Origin: Trinickia diaoshuihuensis
GTDB taxonomy: Bacteria > Pseudomonadota > Gammaproteobacteria > Burkholderiales > Burkholderiaceae
DNA length: 64,000 nucleotides
Assembly: GCF_003390925.1 (NCBI RefSeq)
Contig: NZ_QUBS01000090.1
Span: 1-64,000, forward strand
Reading direction: 5' to 3'
Program-made: the position numbers and the translations under genes
Shown here: piece after piece, positions 16,499-24,564 of the stretch
Numbering within the stretch: position 1 is the first letter of the stretch
How the letters are laid out: each line of letters begins with the position of its first letter
Notes under the pieces: generated by a model
What the model was told of the DNA's origin: nothing
What the model saw: the letters and a program-made list of their open reading frames with translations, nothing else
Database searches by the model: none

Positions 16499-17293
16499 TT
16501 AGTGCGGAATATAGTGGCCGCTTACTTGCTCGAGTCCAGCCATGTCGATGATCGACACTTGCTTCCCGGCGCACTTGACGAGCCCGAGCGAAGACAGCTT
16601 GGACAAGCTTCTGCTTACCGTTTCGAGCGTCAGGCCCAAGTGGCAACCGATCTCGTCGCGCGTCATGCGCAGATTGAAATCATGCGACGAGTACCCGCGC
16701 TGCGCATAGCGTTTCGAAATGTTGAGCAGGAAGGAGACCAAGCGTTCGATCGCGGTCATCCGCCCCATCAACATCAGCAGGGCCGATTCGCGCACGAGTT
16801 CTCGGCTCATCAGCTTATGCAAGTGGCTGCGTAAGCTCAGATCATGCTCGCTCATTTCGATGAGTGCGCTGAACGGCAGCGAGCAAACGATTCCGTCTTC
16901 GAGCGCGATAGCGTCGAAGGCGTGCACGCCCGTCCCGATGCCGTCCATCCCAATGAACTCACCCGCGATCGGAAAGCCGATGATCTGCTCGCGGCCGTCG
17001 TTGTCGATCGCGACCGTCTTGAACGAGCCGACTTTCGCGACGTAGAGATTGCGGAACGGCTCGCCCGCACGGAAGATCGCGTCGCCATGCTTGATTTTTC
17101 GCATATTGCCGAAGACGCCGTTGTGCGCGCCCGCCTTCTTGGTATCGAAGCCCTCGGGCATGCAAAATTTGCGGGAACTGCAATGCTCGCAGTCGTTGCG
17201 ATCGGCCGCGAGCGCCATCTTCGGCGCGGCTTGAGACGCCTGCGCGTGCCACTTGATCGGCGCTTCGATTTCCGCGAATGTCGTGTTGTACAT
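16499..17293 (-). CDS. fnr: FNR-type oxygen-sensing transcription regulator (Crp/Fnr family)
   Basis: The 264-residue protein has all four expected [4Fe-4S] ligands: CEHCSSRKFC (Cys35, Cys38, Cys44) and Cys137 in EDGIVCSLPF. The cyclic-nucleotide-like sensor barrel spans about residues 65-175, the dimerisation helix with RELVRESALLML follows, and the winged helix is at about 205-260 (MTRDEIGCHLGLTLETVSRSLSKL). The recognition helix has the ExxSR pattern that reads TTGAT half-sites. It would dimerise and activate transcription under low oxygen. Matching boxes occur nearby at 12598, 12711 and 18831. A perfect 16-bp palindrome lies in its own upstream region. Confidence 0.95.
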   Translation of the reverse strand: MYNTTFAEIEAPIKWHAQASQAAPKMALAADRNDCEHCSSRKFCMPEGFDTKKAGAHNGVFGNMRKIKHGDAIFRAGEPFRNLYVAKVGSFKTVAIDNDGREQIIGFPIAGEFIGMDGIGTGVHAFDAIALEDGIVCSLPFSALIEMSEHDLSLRSHLHKLMSRELVRESALLMLMGRMTAIERLVSFLLNISKRYAQRGYSSHDFNLRMTRDEIGCHLGLTLETVSRSLSKLSSLGLVKCAGKQVSIIDMAGLEQVSGHYIPH

Positions 17294-17420
17294 GTCCGTG
17301 CTCCTAAGCGACGTAGGTCGATATGTCGGCGGATAGCCTTTGAGACCTCGCCTGCCACCGTTAGGACGAATTGTCGTGCACGGGCCGCGCCGCGGCTATC
17401 GGCGTTCCATGTCGCATTTC

Positions 17421-17436
17421 GTAGGGGATCCCCTAC
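17421..17436. promoter_or_regulatory. Perfect 16-bp palindrome upstream of fnr
   Basis: GTAGGGGATCCCCTAC is perfectly self-complementary and lies 128 bp upstream of the fnr start, in the gap after the HemN-like gene. It does not fit the FNR consensus. I do not know its protein; the LuxR-type response regulator encoded at 22007 is one candidate. Confidence 0.5.
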
Positions 17437-17491
17437 AGAGCAATGCCGTGCGGGTAGCGTTAGCGGCTCGGCCGGGCCGGCGGCTGCCGCC

Positions 17492-18766
17492 TCAGAAGCC
17501 GTCGCGTTCGGGCCGGGCCTGCTCCACGCGCCGGATGTAGCGATCGAAAACGTCGGCCACGCGATTGCAGGCGAAGCGCCCGATCGAGGTGACACTCAAC
17601 TGCTTCTCCCCAAGCTCGATCGCCCCCTCGAGCCGCAGCGGCTCGAGTTCCGTCAATTCCCGGCGAAACGCCGCGCGAAAGTCGATCCCATAGCATTGCT
17701 CGATCGCCTCGATGTCCACCGAGAAATTCGTCAAGAGGCCCGTCATGATCGATCGGCGCGCCAGGTCGTCGGCCGTCGCCAGAAAGCCTCGCTCGATAGG
17801 CAGCTTCTCGGCTTGCAGCATCGCCGCATACGTTTTCGGATCGCGGCAGTTTTGATACTGCATCGGACCGACATTGCCGATCGCGCCCTGGCCGATTGCA
17901 ATGGCCGTATGCGATACGGCCGTGCCATAGCCGTAGGGTCCCGGCGCCAGCGTCGCCAAGCGTTTTGCATCGGCGAACACATCCGAATGCAAGGCGAAAG
18001 CGTCATGGGCGATGTACCCGTACCCGGTGGAGATCAGCGTCGCATAGGCGTCCCGCCAAGCCCGCCCGACGAGCATCGCGTCTTGCGCTCTGGTGCCCGC
18101 CCTTGCGGGCGCCTCGTCGCTGCCTAGGCGAGCAAAGAAAATTCGATTGGGCCGATAAGCGGAAAGCATCCTCGCCCACTCCCGCACGGTGCGTATCGGC
18201 ACGGCCGGGACCGCGATGGGCAAGTCGATGGCGATAGACCGAAATCCCTCTTCGCGCGCTTGATTGAAAAATCGCTCGATCACCGCCGTATTCGGCGTGC
18301 GTGTGGCGGCGATGCTCGCGCGCAAGGTCGTGACGCCCAGGGCGCGCAGGGTGGAAAGCAGCGCCGGACCGCTCGAATCCATCGCCACGTGCGCCGTGAA
18401 TCCGGCGTTACCCTGAACGTCGTACGAGTCGGTCATCGTGGCGTGCAGGCGCCGCAAAGCGGACACGGGAAGGCTCGTTACGCCGACGGACCAATACACG
18501 TGCGCCAAGCCGGCGCGCGTACCGTGCTTTCGCGCAAAGAGCGCCATTTCTTGCCGCAACAGATTCGCGCGGACGTCGTCGCCCGCGGACGTATCGCGCG
18601 ACGAACCCTCCCCCCTATGGCGAACGGGCGGGGTTAAGACGACCAACGTCGAGGGGCGAAACCAATACGGTTGGCGGCTAGCCTTGATCCACGACTCGAC
18701 ATAGGACGCACCAAGGGCCTGCACAAACCATTCTGGCCCGGGATAACAAAAGTGCATGGCGTGCAT
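17492..18766 (-). CDS. HemN-like protein lacking the radical-SAM cysteine motif
   Basis: About 424 residues from the ATG at 18766. It aligns by eye along its length with oxygen-independent coproporphyrinogen III oxidase: CYPGPEWFVQAL matches the YSGPRYTSYPT start, GYGYIAHDAFAL matches GYxxIGMDHFA, YGYGTAVSHTAIAIGQGAIGNVG matches the GxGxSAIS region, and SIMTGLLTNFSVD and FACNRVADVFDRYI match the C-terminus. Where HemN has CxxxCxxC there is STLVVLTPPVRHRGE with no cysteine, so it should not bind the radical-SAM cluster or do HemN chemistry. Upstream in-frame starts are disfavoured because the TTG at 18844 lies inside an FNR-type box. It precedes fnr on the same strand. A haem- or porphyrin-binding role is only a guess. 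Confidence 0.8.
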   Translation of the reverse strand: MHAMHFCYPGPEWFVQALGASYVESWIKASRQPYWFRPSTLVVLTPPVRHRGEGSSRDTSAGDDVRANLLRQEMALFARKHGTRAGLAHVYWSVGVTSLPVSALRRLHATMTDSYDVQGNAGFTAHVAMDSSGPALLSTLRALGVTTLRASIAATRTPNTAVIERFFNQAREEGFRSIAIDLPIAVPAVPIRTVREWARMLSAYRPNRIFFARLGSDEAPARAGTRAQDAMLVGRAWRDAYATLISTGYGYIAHDAFALHSDVFADAKRLATLAPGPYGYGTAVSHTAIAIGQGAIGNVGPMQYQNCRDPKTYAAMLQAEKLPIERGFLATADDLARRSIMTGLLTNFSVDIEAIEQCYGIDFRAAFRRELTELEPLRLEGAIELGEKQLSVTSIGRFACNRVADVFDRYIRRVEQARPERDGF

Positions 18767-18830
18767 GACGCGCGGCCGGATCGTAGTGACTCTGGAATGG
18801 ATATCTTCCACTGAGCGGACGCGTACAGAT

Positions 18831-18844
18831 ATGACCTGGGTCAA
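18831..18844. promoter_or_regulatory. FNR-type box between the HemN-like gene and the sensor kinase gene
   Basis: The minus strand reads TTGACCCAGGTCAT, differing only in the last base from the box at 12711. It is about 65 bp upstream of the chosen HemN-like start and about 104 bp upstream of the kinase start, so it could serve both directions. Confidence 0.6.
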
Positions 18845-18947
18845 TCACCGTCCTCGACCGGCAAAAGCTTTCGGACTGTTAAAATCGAGGTCAGTGCGGT
18901 CGGTCGCGTACCGTACGGCACGCCGGATTCTCACTGATTCGCCACAG

Positions 18948-20090
18948 ATGAAAAACCATATCCTCGAAGGCCAAACGCTCGACTGGCTGCTGAGTTCGGC
19001 AGCCGACGCGATGATCATCGTCGATCGAGACGGTCGAATCGCTTTCGTCAATCCGCCGGCGGAGCGTCTTTTCGGCTATTCGAGTCAGCAATTGGTCGGG
19101 CAGGCACTCGAGATCCTGATGCCTGAGCGGTTCCGGTCCGCGCACGTCGCGGTACGCGTGGATTTCTTCTCGCAACTAAGGGCGCGTCCCATGGGTGTCG
19201 GGATGGAGCTGCGCGCTCAACGCAGCGACGGTAGCGAAATACCGGTCGAAGTCAGCCTATCGCCCTTGGAAACCGATCGCGGCCTGAACCTCGTGATGGC
19301 GACCATCCACGACGTCTCCGTGCGCAAAAAGGCGGAGCAAGCGCTGCTCGACAGCGAAGCCCGCATGCGTACGCTGATGCAAGAAATCAGTGCCGCCAAT
19401 GAGGAATTGACCAACTTCGCTTATGTCGTGTCACACGATCTGAAGGCGCCGCTGCGCGGTATCGCCTCGTTGGCCGATTGGCTGTCGCAAGACTACGCCG
19501 ACAAATTCGACGAGGAAGGCAAAGAGCACATGCGGCTTTTGATCCGCCGCGTGCATCGCATGAGTGCGCTCATCGACGGCATACTCGAGTATTCTAGAGC
19601 GGGCCGGATCAAGGAAACGGCGACGCTCGTCGATTTGAACGCCTTGCTGCGCGAGGCGATCGACCTATTGGCGCCTCCGCCGCATATCGAGATCGAGGTC
19701 GCGGGACCGTTGCCCACGCTCTTCGCGGACAAAACGCGGATTCAACAAGTCTTTCAGAACCTGCTGTCGAACGCCATCAAATATATGGACAAGCCGGCCG
19801 GACGTATTCGCATTGAATGCACCCGGCACGACGACACGCTGCGTTTTTCCATCGCCGACAACGGCCCCGGAATCGAGCGGCGGCACTTCGAGAGAATATT
19901 TCAACTCTTTCAAACGCTGACGCCTCGCGATCAGTTCGAAAGCACGGGAGTGGGCTTGGCCCTGGTCAAGAAGATCGTGGAAATGTACGGCGGCCAGGTC
20001 TGGCTGGAATCCGAGGTGGGTACAGGCAGTACATTCTTTTTTACGTTACCGCGGCAAATGCTTGCCCCATCGACGGAGAACAAAGCATGA
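18948..20090 (+). CDS. PAS-domain sensor histidine kinase
   Basis: A 380-residue soluble kinase from the ATG at 18948. The longer in-frame extension would run into the divergent HemN-like promoter and is rejected. The PAS domain is at about residues 10-130 (AADAMIIVDRDGRIAFVNPPAERLFGY), the HisKA domain carries VVSHDLKAPLRGI with the phospho-histidine near residue 162, and the HATPase domain has NLLSNAIKYM, DNGPGI and GVGLALVKKI up to about 375. There are no membrane segments, so a cytosolic signal, perhaps redox, is likely. Its stop overlaps the start of the single-domain response regulator (ATGA), which shows translational coupling. Confidence 0.93.
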   Translation: MKNHILEGQTLDWLLSSAADAMIIVDRDGRIAFVNPPAERLFGYSSQQLVGQALEILMPERFRSAHVAVRVDFFSQLRARPMGVGMELRAQRSDGSEIPVEVSLSPLETDRGLNLVMATIHDVSVRKKAEQALLDSEARMRTLMQEISAANEELTNFAYVVSHDLKAPLRGIASLADWLSQDYADKFDEEGKEHMRLLIRRVHRMSALIDGILEYSRAGRIKETATLVDLNALLREAIDLLAPPPHIEIEVAGPLPTLFADKTRIQQVFQNLLSNAIKYMDKPAGRIRIECTRHDDTLRFSIADNGPGIERRHFERIFQLFQTLTPRDQFESTGVGLALVKKIVEMYGGQVWLESEVGTGSTFFFTLPRQMLAPSTENKA

Positions 20091-20500
20091 GGATACCGAA
20101 CAAGCCCATTCTGGTCGTCGAGGACGACGATGTCGACGTCATGACGATACGACGCGCGCTCAAGGAGATTCACGTCTCGAATCCGATCGAACGTCAGGAA
20201 AACGGCGAAAAAGCGATCGCGTACTTGCGCGACCCGAAAAACGCGACGCCGTGCATCATCTTGCTGGATTTGAATATGCCCGTCATGAGCGGCATCGAAT
20301 TTCTCGAGGTGATCAAGAGCGACGAATACTTGAAGCGAATCCCGGTCGTGGTCCTGACGACATCGAGGGAACAAGAGGATAAAGTCGACAGCTTCAACTT
20401 CAGCGTAGCGGGGTATATGGCCAAGCCGGTCGACTACCGGCAATTCGTCGACGTCATGCGCTCCATCGACATCTATTGGTCGCTGAGCGAGTTGCCTTGA
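20087..20500 (+). CDS. Single-domain response regulator (RcpA-like)
   Basis: A 137-residue receiver domain and nothing else. Acidic pocket residues are in VVEDDDVD, the phospho-aspartate in IILLDLNMPVMSG (about residue 61), the switch threonine in VVLTTSREQED and the lysine in YMAKPVD. Length and loops resemble RcpA-type regulators that pair with PAS or phytochrome-like kinases. It overlaps the kinase gene by four bases and is the obvious phosphorylation partner; with no output domain it probably acts by protein contact or as a phosphate relay to the following hybrid kinase. Confidence 0.92.
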   Translation: MRIPNKPILVVEDDDVDVMTIRRALKEIHVSNPIERQENGEKAIAYLRDPKNATPCIILLDLNMPVMSGIEFLEVIKSDEYLKRIPVVVLTTSREQEDKVDSFNFSVAGYMAKPVDYRQFVDVMRSIDIYWSLSELP

Positions 20501-20538
20501 CGGCAGCGCGCCGCCTATACGCCGACAGCGGGGACGAC

Positions 20539-22017
20539 ATGGCTGCACCACGCGAAATCCGCATTTTGCTCGTCGAGGACGATCTCGTCGATCGAATCGC
20601 GTGCAAGCGGGCGCTCGCGGCCGATGGCGAGCGCCAGTACGTATTCATCGAAGCCGATACGGGCGAGCAAGGGCTGCTGCTCGCGACCGAGCATCGACCC
20701 GATTGCATTTTGCTCGACTATCACCTTCCCGATCAAACCGGTCTCGAGTTTCTCGAAGCGCTTGCACAAGCCGATGGAGAAATCGCCATTCCGGTCATGG
20801 TGTTGACGGGCGGGAACAGCGCGGCCTTGGCCGTGGAACTGATGCGCCGCGGCGCCCGCGACTATCTGACGAAGGATGCCGACCGGCAGTATCTCGGGCA
20901 GATTTCGGCGGCGATCGAGCGGATGCTCGGCGCGCAGCGGCTGCTCGAAGCGAAGCGCGCGGCGGAAGCGCGATTTCGCACGCTCGTCGAACAGATACAA
21001 GCCATCACTTATATCTGGTCGGCCGCGCAGAACCGGCTCGAGTACGTCAGCCCGCAAGTCGCCATGCTCGGATTTACGGCCGACGAATGGCTATTCGGTC
21101 CGTCCTTTCACGAGGCTCACGTTCACCCCGACGATCGCGAGCGCGTCCGCGAGGCAGTCGCGGCGAGCCGCGCGGCCGGCGAGCCGCTCAGCATCGAATA
21201 TCGCATGACGGCCAAGGAGGGCAAGATCTTTTGGTTTCGCGACGAAGCGCAGATCATCCATGACGGCTCGCCGCGCCCGCCGATCCAAGGCATTTTGCTC
21301 GACATCACGCACAGCAAACTTGCCGAACAAACGTTGCAGCGGTCGCAGGCCGAATTGCGCTCGCTTGCCGCTCACCAAGAGCGAATCAAAGAGAACGAGC
21401 GCAAACGTATCGCCCAAGAGATCCATGATGAACTCGGAAGTCTGCTGACTGGCATCAAAGCGTATGTATCCGTATCGGTCGAGCGTACCGTTCGCGCGGG
21501 AGGGGCCGCCGATCCGCTACTCGTGGATGCGACGCGCTTGGCCGACGACGCCATCGCCGCCGTGCGTCGCGTAATTACGGATCTGAGGCCCAGCGTTTTA
21601 GATCAGCTAGGCGTTTGGGAAGCGATGAAGTGGTACGCCAATCAAATCCAGGCGCGATCCGATCTGATCTGCGACTGTTCGATCGATGCCGCGCTATCGG
21701 CGCTCTCGATCGACGCCGAACTAAGCACGATGCTGTTTCGGGTCGTGCAGGAAGCGCTCACGAATACCGTACGCCACGCCGGCGCTTCGCACGTCAGCAT
21801 CCGCGCGCAAGCGCGGGTGGGCGAGATCGTCGTCGAGGTGCAGGACAACGGCAAAGGTATTGCGCGGAAAGATCCGGTAAGCGGCCAATCGTGGGGCATC
21901 TTCGGGATGCATGAACGCGCGCGGCATTTCGGCGGCAGCTTGACCATTTCCGGTCGTCCCGGGAACGGCACGACCGTCGAACTACGGATTCCGATCGAGG
22001 ATAGCCATGGCCATTGA
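20539..22017 (+). CDS. Receiver-PAS-HisKA_3 hybrid sensor kinase (NarX/DegS-like)
   Basis: A 492-residue protein from the ATG at 20539; an in-frame TTG at 20476 would overlap the previous gene. The N-terminal receiver (about residues 5-125) has LLVEDD and the phospho-aspartate in CILLDYHLPD. A PAS/PAC domain follows (about 150-270), then the HisKA_3 dimerisation domain with RIAQEIHDELGSLLTGIK (phospho-histidine about 295) and the ATPase domain (EALTNTVRHA, DNGKGI, GIFGMHERA). The receiver in front of the kinase implies input from another kinase, probably the one at 18948. It overlaps the following LuxR regulator by 11 bases, its likely output. Confidence 0.92.
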   Translation: MAAPREIRILLVEDDLVDRIACKRALAADGERQYVFIEADTGEQGLLLATEHRPDCILLDYHLPDQTGLEFLEALAQADGEIAIPVMVLTGGNSAALAVELMRRGARDYLTKDADRQYLGQISAAIERMLGAQRLLEAKRAAEARFRTLVEQIQAITYIWSAAQNRLEYVSPQVAMLGFTADEWLFGPSFHEAHVHPDDRERVREAVAASRAAGEPLSIEYRMTAKEGKIFWFRDEAQIIHDGSPRPPIQGILLDITHSKLAEQTLQRSQAELRSLAAHQERIKENERKRIAQEIHDELGSLLTGIKAYVSVSVERTVRAGGAADPLLVDATRLADDAIAAVRRVITDLRPSVLDQLGVWEAMKWYANQIQARSDLICDCSIDAALSALSIDAELSTMLFRVVQEALTNTVRHAGASHVSIRAQARVGEIVVEVQDNGKGIARKDPVSGQSWGIFGMHERARHFGGSLTISGRPGNGTTVELRIPIEDSHGH

Positions 22018-22648
22018 AACGATCAAGGTATTGCTGGTCGATGACCACGCCATCGTTCGCAACGGCGTGCGTCTCATGTTGAGTTCGGCGGCCGATATCG
22101 AGGTTGCGGCGGAAGCCGCATCCGCCGCCGAGGCGACGCAGGCCGTTGAAACGCAGCGATTCGACGTTGCATTGGTGGATATCGCGCTGCCCGGCAAGAA
22201 TGGATTGGACTTGTTGAAAAGTATGCAAGCCAGTCATCCCGAGCTTCCCGTGCTGATTCTTAGCACGTATGCCGAAGATATCTATGCCATGCGAGCGCTA
22301 AAGCTGGGCGCCGCGGGCTATCTGACGAAAGACAGCTCGGCGGCGACCCTGATCGAAGCCGTGCGCAAGGCATCGAAAGGCGGTAAGTACGTCAGCCCGT
22401 CGCTTGCGGAGCGCTTCGCAAGCGTAATGAGCGGCAAACCCGCCTCCTCACACGAGGTGCTCTCCGATCGCGAGTTGGAGGTCTTGAAACTACTCGCGCG
22501 CGGAGAAAGCCTCGTCAATATCGGTGAACAACTGCACCTGAGCCCGAAGACGGTCACCACTTATCGGTCGCGCATTCTCGACAAAATGGGCCTCGGGAGC
22601 AATGCCGAACTCACCCGCTATGCGCTCGAAAATGGTCTTTTGAGCTAA
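22007..22648 (+). CDS. NarL/FixJ family response regulator (receiver plus LuxR HTH)
   Basis: A 213-residue protein. The receiver (residues about 5-120) has LLVDDHAIVRNGV, the phospho-aspartate in VALVDIALPGKNG and the conserved YLTKDS lysine. The LuxR-type helix-turn-helix is at about 148-205 (LSDRELEVLKLLARGESLVNIGEQLHLSPKTVTTYRSRILDKMG). GAGG lies before the ATG inside the end of the hybrid kinase gene, so translation is coupled. It closes the four-gene relay and is the only member with a DNA-binding output. Confidence 0.95.
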   Translation: MAIETIKVLLVDDHAIVRNGVRLMLSSAADIEVAAEAASAAEATQAVETQRFDVALVDIALPGKNGLDLLKSMQASHPELPVLILSTYAEDIYAMRALKLGAAGYLTKDSSAATLIEAVRKASKGGKYVSPSLAERFASVMSGKPASSHEVLSDRELEVLKLLARGESLVNIGEQLHLSPKTVTTYRSRILDKMGLGSNAELTRYALENGLLS

Positions 22649-22658
22649 AGCCGCCATG

Positions 22659-23645
22659 TCACCAGAAGTGATGAACGAACGGCGCGATCTTGTCCGTATA
22701 GAGCGCGCGTAGGGCGTTCATCGTCGCATCCGTCAGCGGCGGCAGGCCGCTCGCCGCATTGTTCGCCAGCGCCTGCTCCCGATTCTTCGCCCCCGGAATG
22801 ACCGTGCTCACCGCATCGTTCATCAAAATCCATCGCAGGGCGAACTGGGCCATCGTCATCCCCGCCGGCACCAAGGGGCGGATCTGCTCGACGGCTTGCA
22901 GCGCCACGCCGTAAGGGACGCCGGCGAACGTCTCGCCCTTGTCGAATGCTTGGCCTTCGCGGTTGAAGAGCCGATGGTCGTCGGCGGCGAAGGTCGTATC
23001 GGCTTTCATCTTGCCCGTGAGCAGACCGGAGGCAAGCGGCACGCGCACGATGACGGCGATCTCTCTCGCTCGGGCCTCGCGCATGAACAGCTCGGCCGGC
23101 CGCTGCCTAAAGATGTTGTAGATGATCTGAACCGACTTGACGCCCGGATATTCGATCGCCTTCAACCCCTCCTCGACCTTCTCCACCGAGACGCCGTAGT
23201 TTCGAATCTTGCCCGCCGCCACCATGCGGTCCATCGCGTCGAAGACTTCCGGCCGATAGTAGACCTCGGTCGGCGGACAATGCAATTGCACGAGATCGAG
23301 GCAATCGGTGTCGAGGTTGACCAAGGACCGCTCGACGAACGCATTGAGGTTCGCCGCGTTGTAGCCCTGCGCCACATGCGGATCGAGTCGCCGGCCCGCC
23401 TTCGTTGCAACGAACGGCCGCTCACCGCCTCGCTCCTTGAGCACGGCCGCGATGATTCGCTCGGAGCGTCCGTCGCCGTACACGTCGGCCGTATCGATAA
23501 AGTTCGTGCCGCTGTCGAGCGCGGCATGCAGCGCGGCTTTCGCATCGCTCTCCGATACGTCGCCCCACGATCCTCCGATCGCCCACGCGCCGAAGCCGAT
23601 TTCGGAGACCTGCTTTCCTGTTTGCCCAAATAGCCGCTGATTCAT
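22659..23645 (-). CDS. Aldo/keto reductase
   Basis: A 328-residue NADPH-dependent oxidoreductase with a TIM-barrel AKR fold. The tetrad is complete: Asp and Tyr in NFIDTADVYGDGRSE, Lys in VATKAGRR, His in LVQLHCPP. The C-terminal cofactor loop VIPGAKNREQ is present. The start at 23645 has GAGGAA six bases upstream; an ATG at 23663 is in frame but has no ribosome site and overlaps the SDR stop. It is the second gene after the SDR, with a 14-base gap, so the two form an operon that probably reduces and interconverts a carbonyl substrate. The substrate is unknown. Confidence 0.92.
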   Translation of the reverse strand: MNQRLFGQTGKQVSEIGFGAWAIGGSWGDVSESDAKAALHAALDSGTNFIDTADVYGDGRSERIIAAVLKERGGERPFVATKAGRRLDPHVAQGYNAANLNAFVERSLVNLDTDCLDLVQLHCPPTEVYYRPEVFDAMDRMVAAGKIRNYGVSVEKVEEGLKAIEYPGVKSVQIIYNIFRQRPAELFMREARAREIAVIVRVPLASGLLTGKMKADTTFAADDHRLFNREGQAFDKGETFAGVPYGVALQAVEQIRPLVPAGMTMAQFALRWILMNDAVSTVIPGAKNREQALANNAASGLPPLTDATMNALRALYTDKIAPFVHHFW

Positions 23646-23659
23646 TTTCGTTTCCTCTT

Positions 23660-24433
23660 TCATGGCATCAGTTGTCCGCCGTTGATTTCGATTATTTGTC
23701 CCGTGACGTAGCCGGATAGCGCGGGAGACGCGAGGAAAAGAAACGCGCCGACGCATTCCTCGGGCGCCCCCGCCCTGCCCATCGGCACAGAGGCCGTCTG
23801 CACCGCCATGACGTCGGGGGGAGTGTATCGATCGTGGAACGGCGTTTGGATCAGTCCTGGCGCGACGGCATTCACGCGGATGCCGTCCTGCACGAATTCT
23901 TTTGCTTGTCCGCGCGTCACGCTGCTGACGAAGCTTTTCGTCGCCGCGTACAAGACGGCACCCGCGCCTCCGCCGGTGCGGGCGGCGACCGACGACGTAT
24001 TGATCACATAACCGCGCGACGCCTTGAGGAACGGATAGGCGGCCGCGGTTGCCTCCCAAACGGAACGCGCATTCAGATTGACGACGCGATCGAAATGCGC
24101 CTCCGGCATCTCGGTCGACTTCATGCGTCCCAGCATGCCGCCCGCGTTATTGATAAGGCCGTCCAAGCCGCCGAGCAAATCGACCGCCGCCGCCACGACG
24201 CGCGCCGCGCCGCCGGGCTCGCTCAAATCGCCCCGCACGAGTTCGATGCGCTCCGGGGCTTGTGCACGCAGCGCTTGGGCGGCCGCCTCGCTCTCGTTGT
24301 AGTGCGCCACGACGCGTGCGCCCTGCGCGGCAAACGCCCGAACGAGCGCGGCGCCGATTCCCGTCGATCCGCCCGTCACGAGCACTCTCGTGCCGTCGAC
24401 ATCGCCAATACGAATGTGCTCGAAGCTCGGCAT
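23660..24433 (-). CDS. Short-chain dehydrogenase/reductase
   Basis: A 257-residue classical SDR. It has the cofactor motif VTGGSTGIGAAL (TGxxxGIG), NNAGG, the catalytic serine in NTSSVA, the YxxxK of YAATKSFV, and the C-terminal SGYVTGQIIEINGGQ. The start at 24433 is supported by an AAGGAGG seven bases upstream; longer frames lack this. It leads the operon with the aldo/keto reductase and is divergent from a LysR gene, with CATTCAC repeats in the shared promoter. Cofactor preference and substrate are not readable. Confidence 0.92.
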   Translation of the reverse strand: MPSFEHIRIGDVDGTRVLVTGGSTGIGAALVRAFAAQGARVVAHYNESEAAAQALRAQAPERIELVRGDLSEPGGAARVVAAAVDLLGGLDGLINNAGGMLGRMKSTEMPEAHFDRVVNLNARSVWEATAAAYPFLKASRGYVINTSSVAARTGGGAGAVLYAATKSFVSSVTRGQAKEFVQDGIRVNAVAPGLIQTPFHDRYTPPDVMAVQTASVPMGRAGAPEECVGAFLFLASPALSGYVTGQIIEINGGQLMP

Positions 24434-24485
24434 GGATCCTCCTTGAAAAAGGCGAAGCGCTAATCGCCCGGCGTGCCTCGCGCGA

Positions 24486-24563
24486 CATTCACCTGGGCCG
24501 GGAGGGAAATCATTGCATGACTTAAAATGAATGGCATTCACTGGGCGATTGAACAGCATTCAC
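24486..24563. promoter_or_regulatory. CATTCAC repeats and TGAAT-N3-ATTCA dyad in the divergent SDR/LysR promoter
   Basis: CATTCAC occurs three times (24486, 24535, 24557). The middle copy is part of the 13-bp dyad TGAATGGCATTCA (24528-24540), and the last copy abuts the LysR start codon. This looks like a LysR regulatory array with an autorepression half-site. Confidence 0.45.
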
Positions 24564-24564
24564 C

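Noticed and set aside
16844-18127. 427-codon plus-strand frame across fnr and the HemN-like gene
   Set aside because: It lies antisense to two recognised genes and crosses their promoter; its composition is shadow-like.
18767-18844. TTG-started extension of the HemN-like protein
   Set aside because: The start would be part of an FNR-type dyad, and the added residues have no match to the HemN N-terminus.
18756-18947. N-terminal extension of the PAS kinase
   Set aside because: It would start inside the divergent HemN-like promoter and adds low-complexity sequence before the PAS domain.
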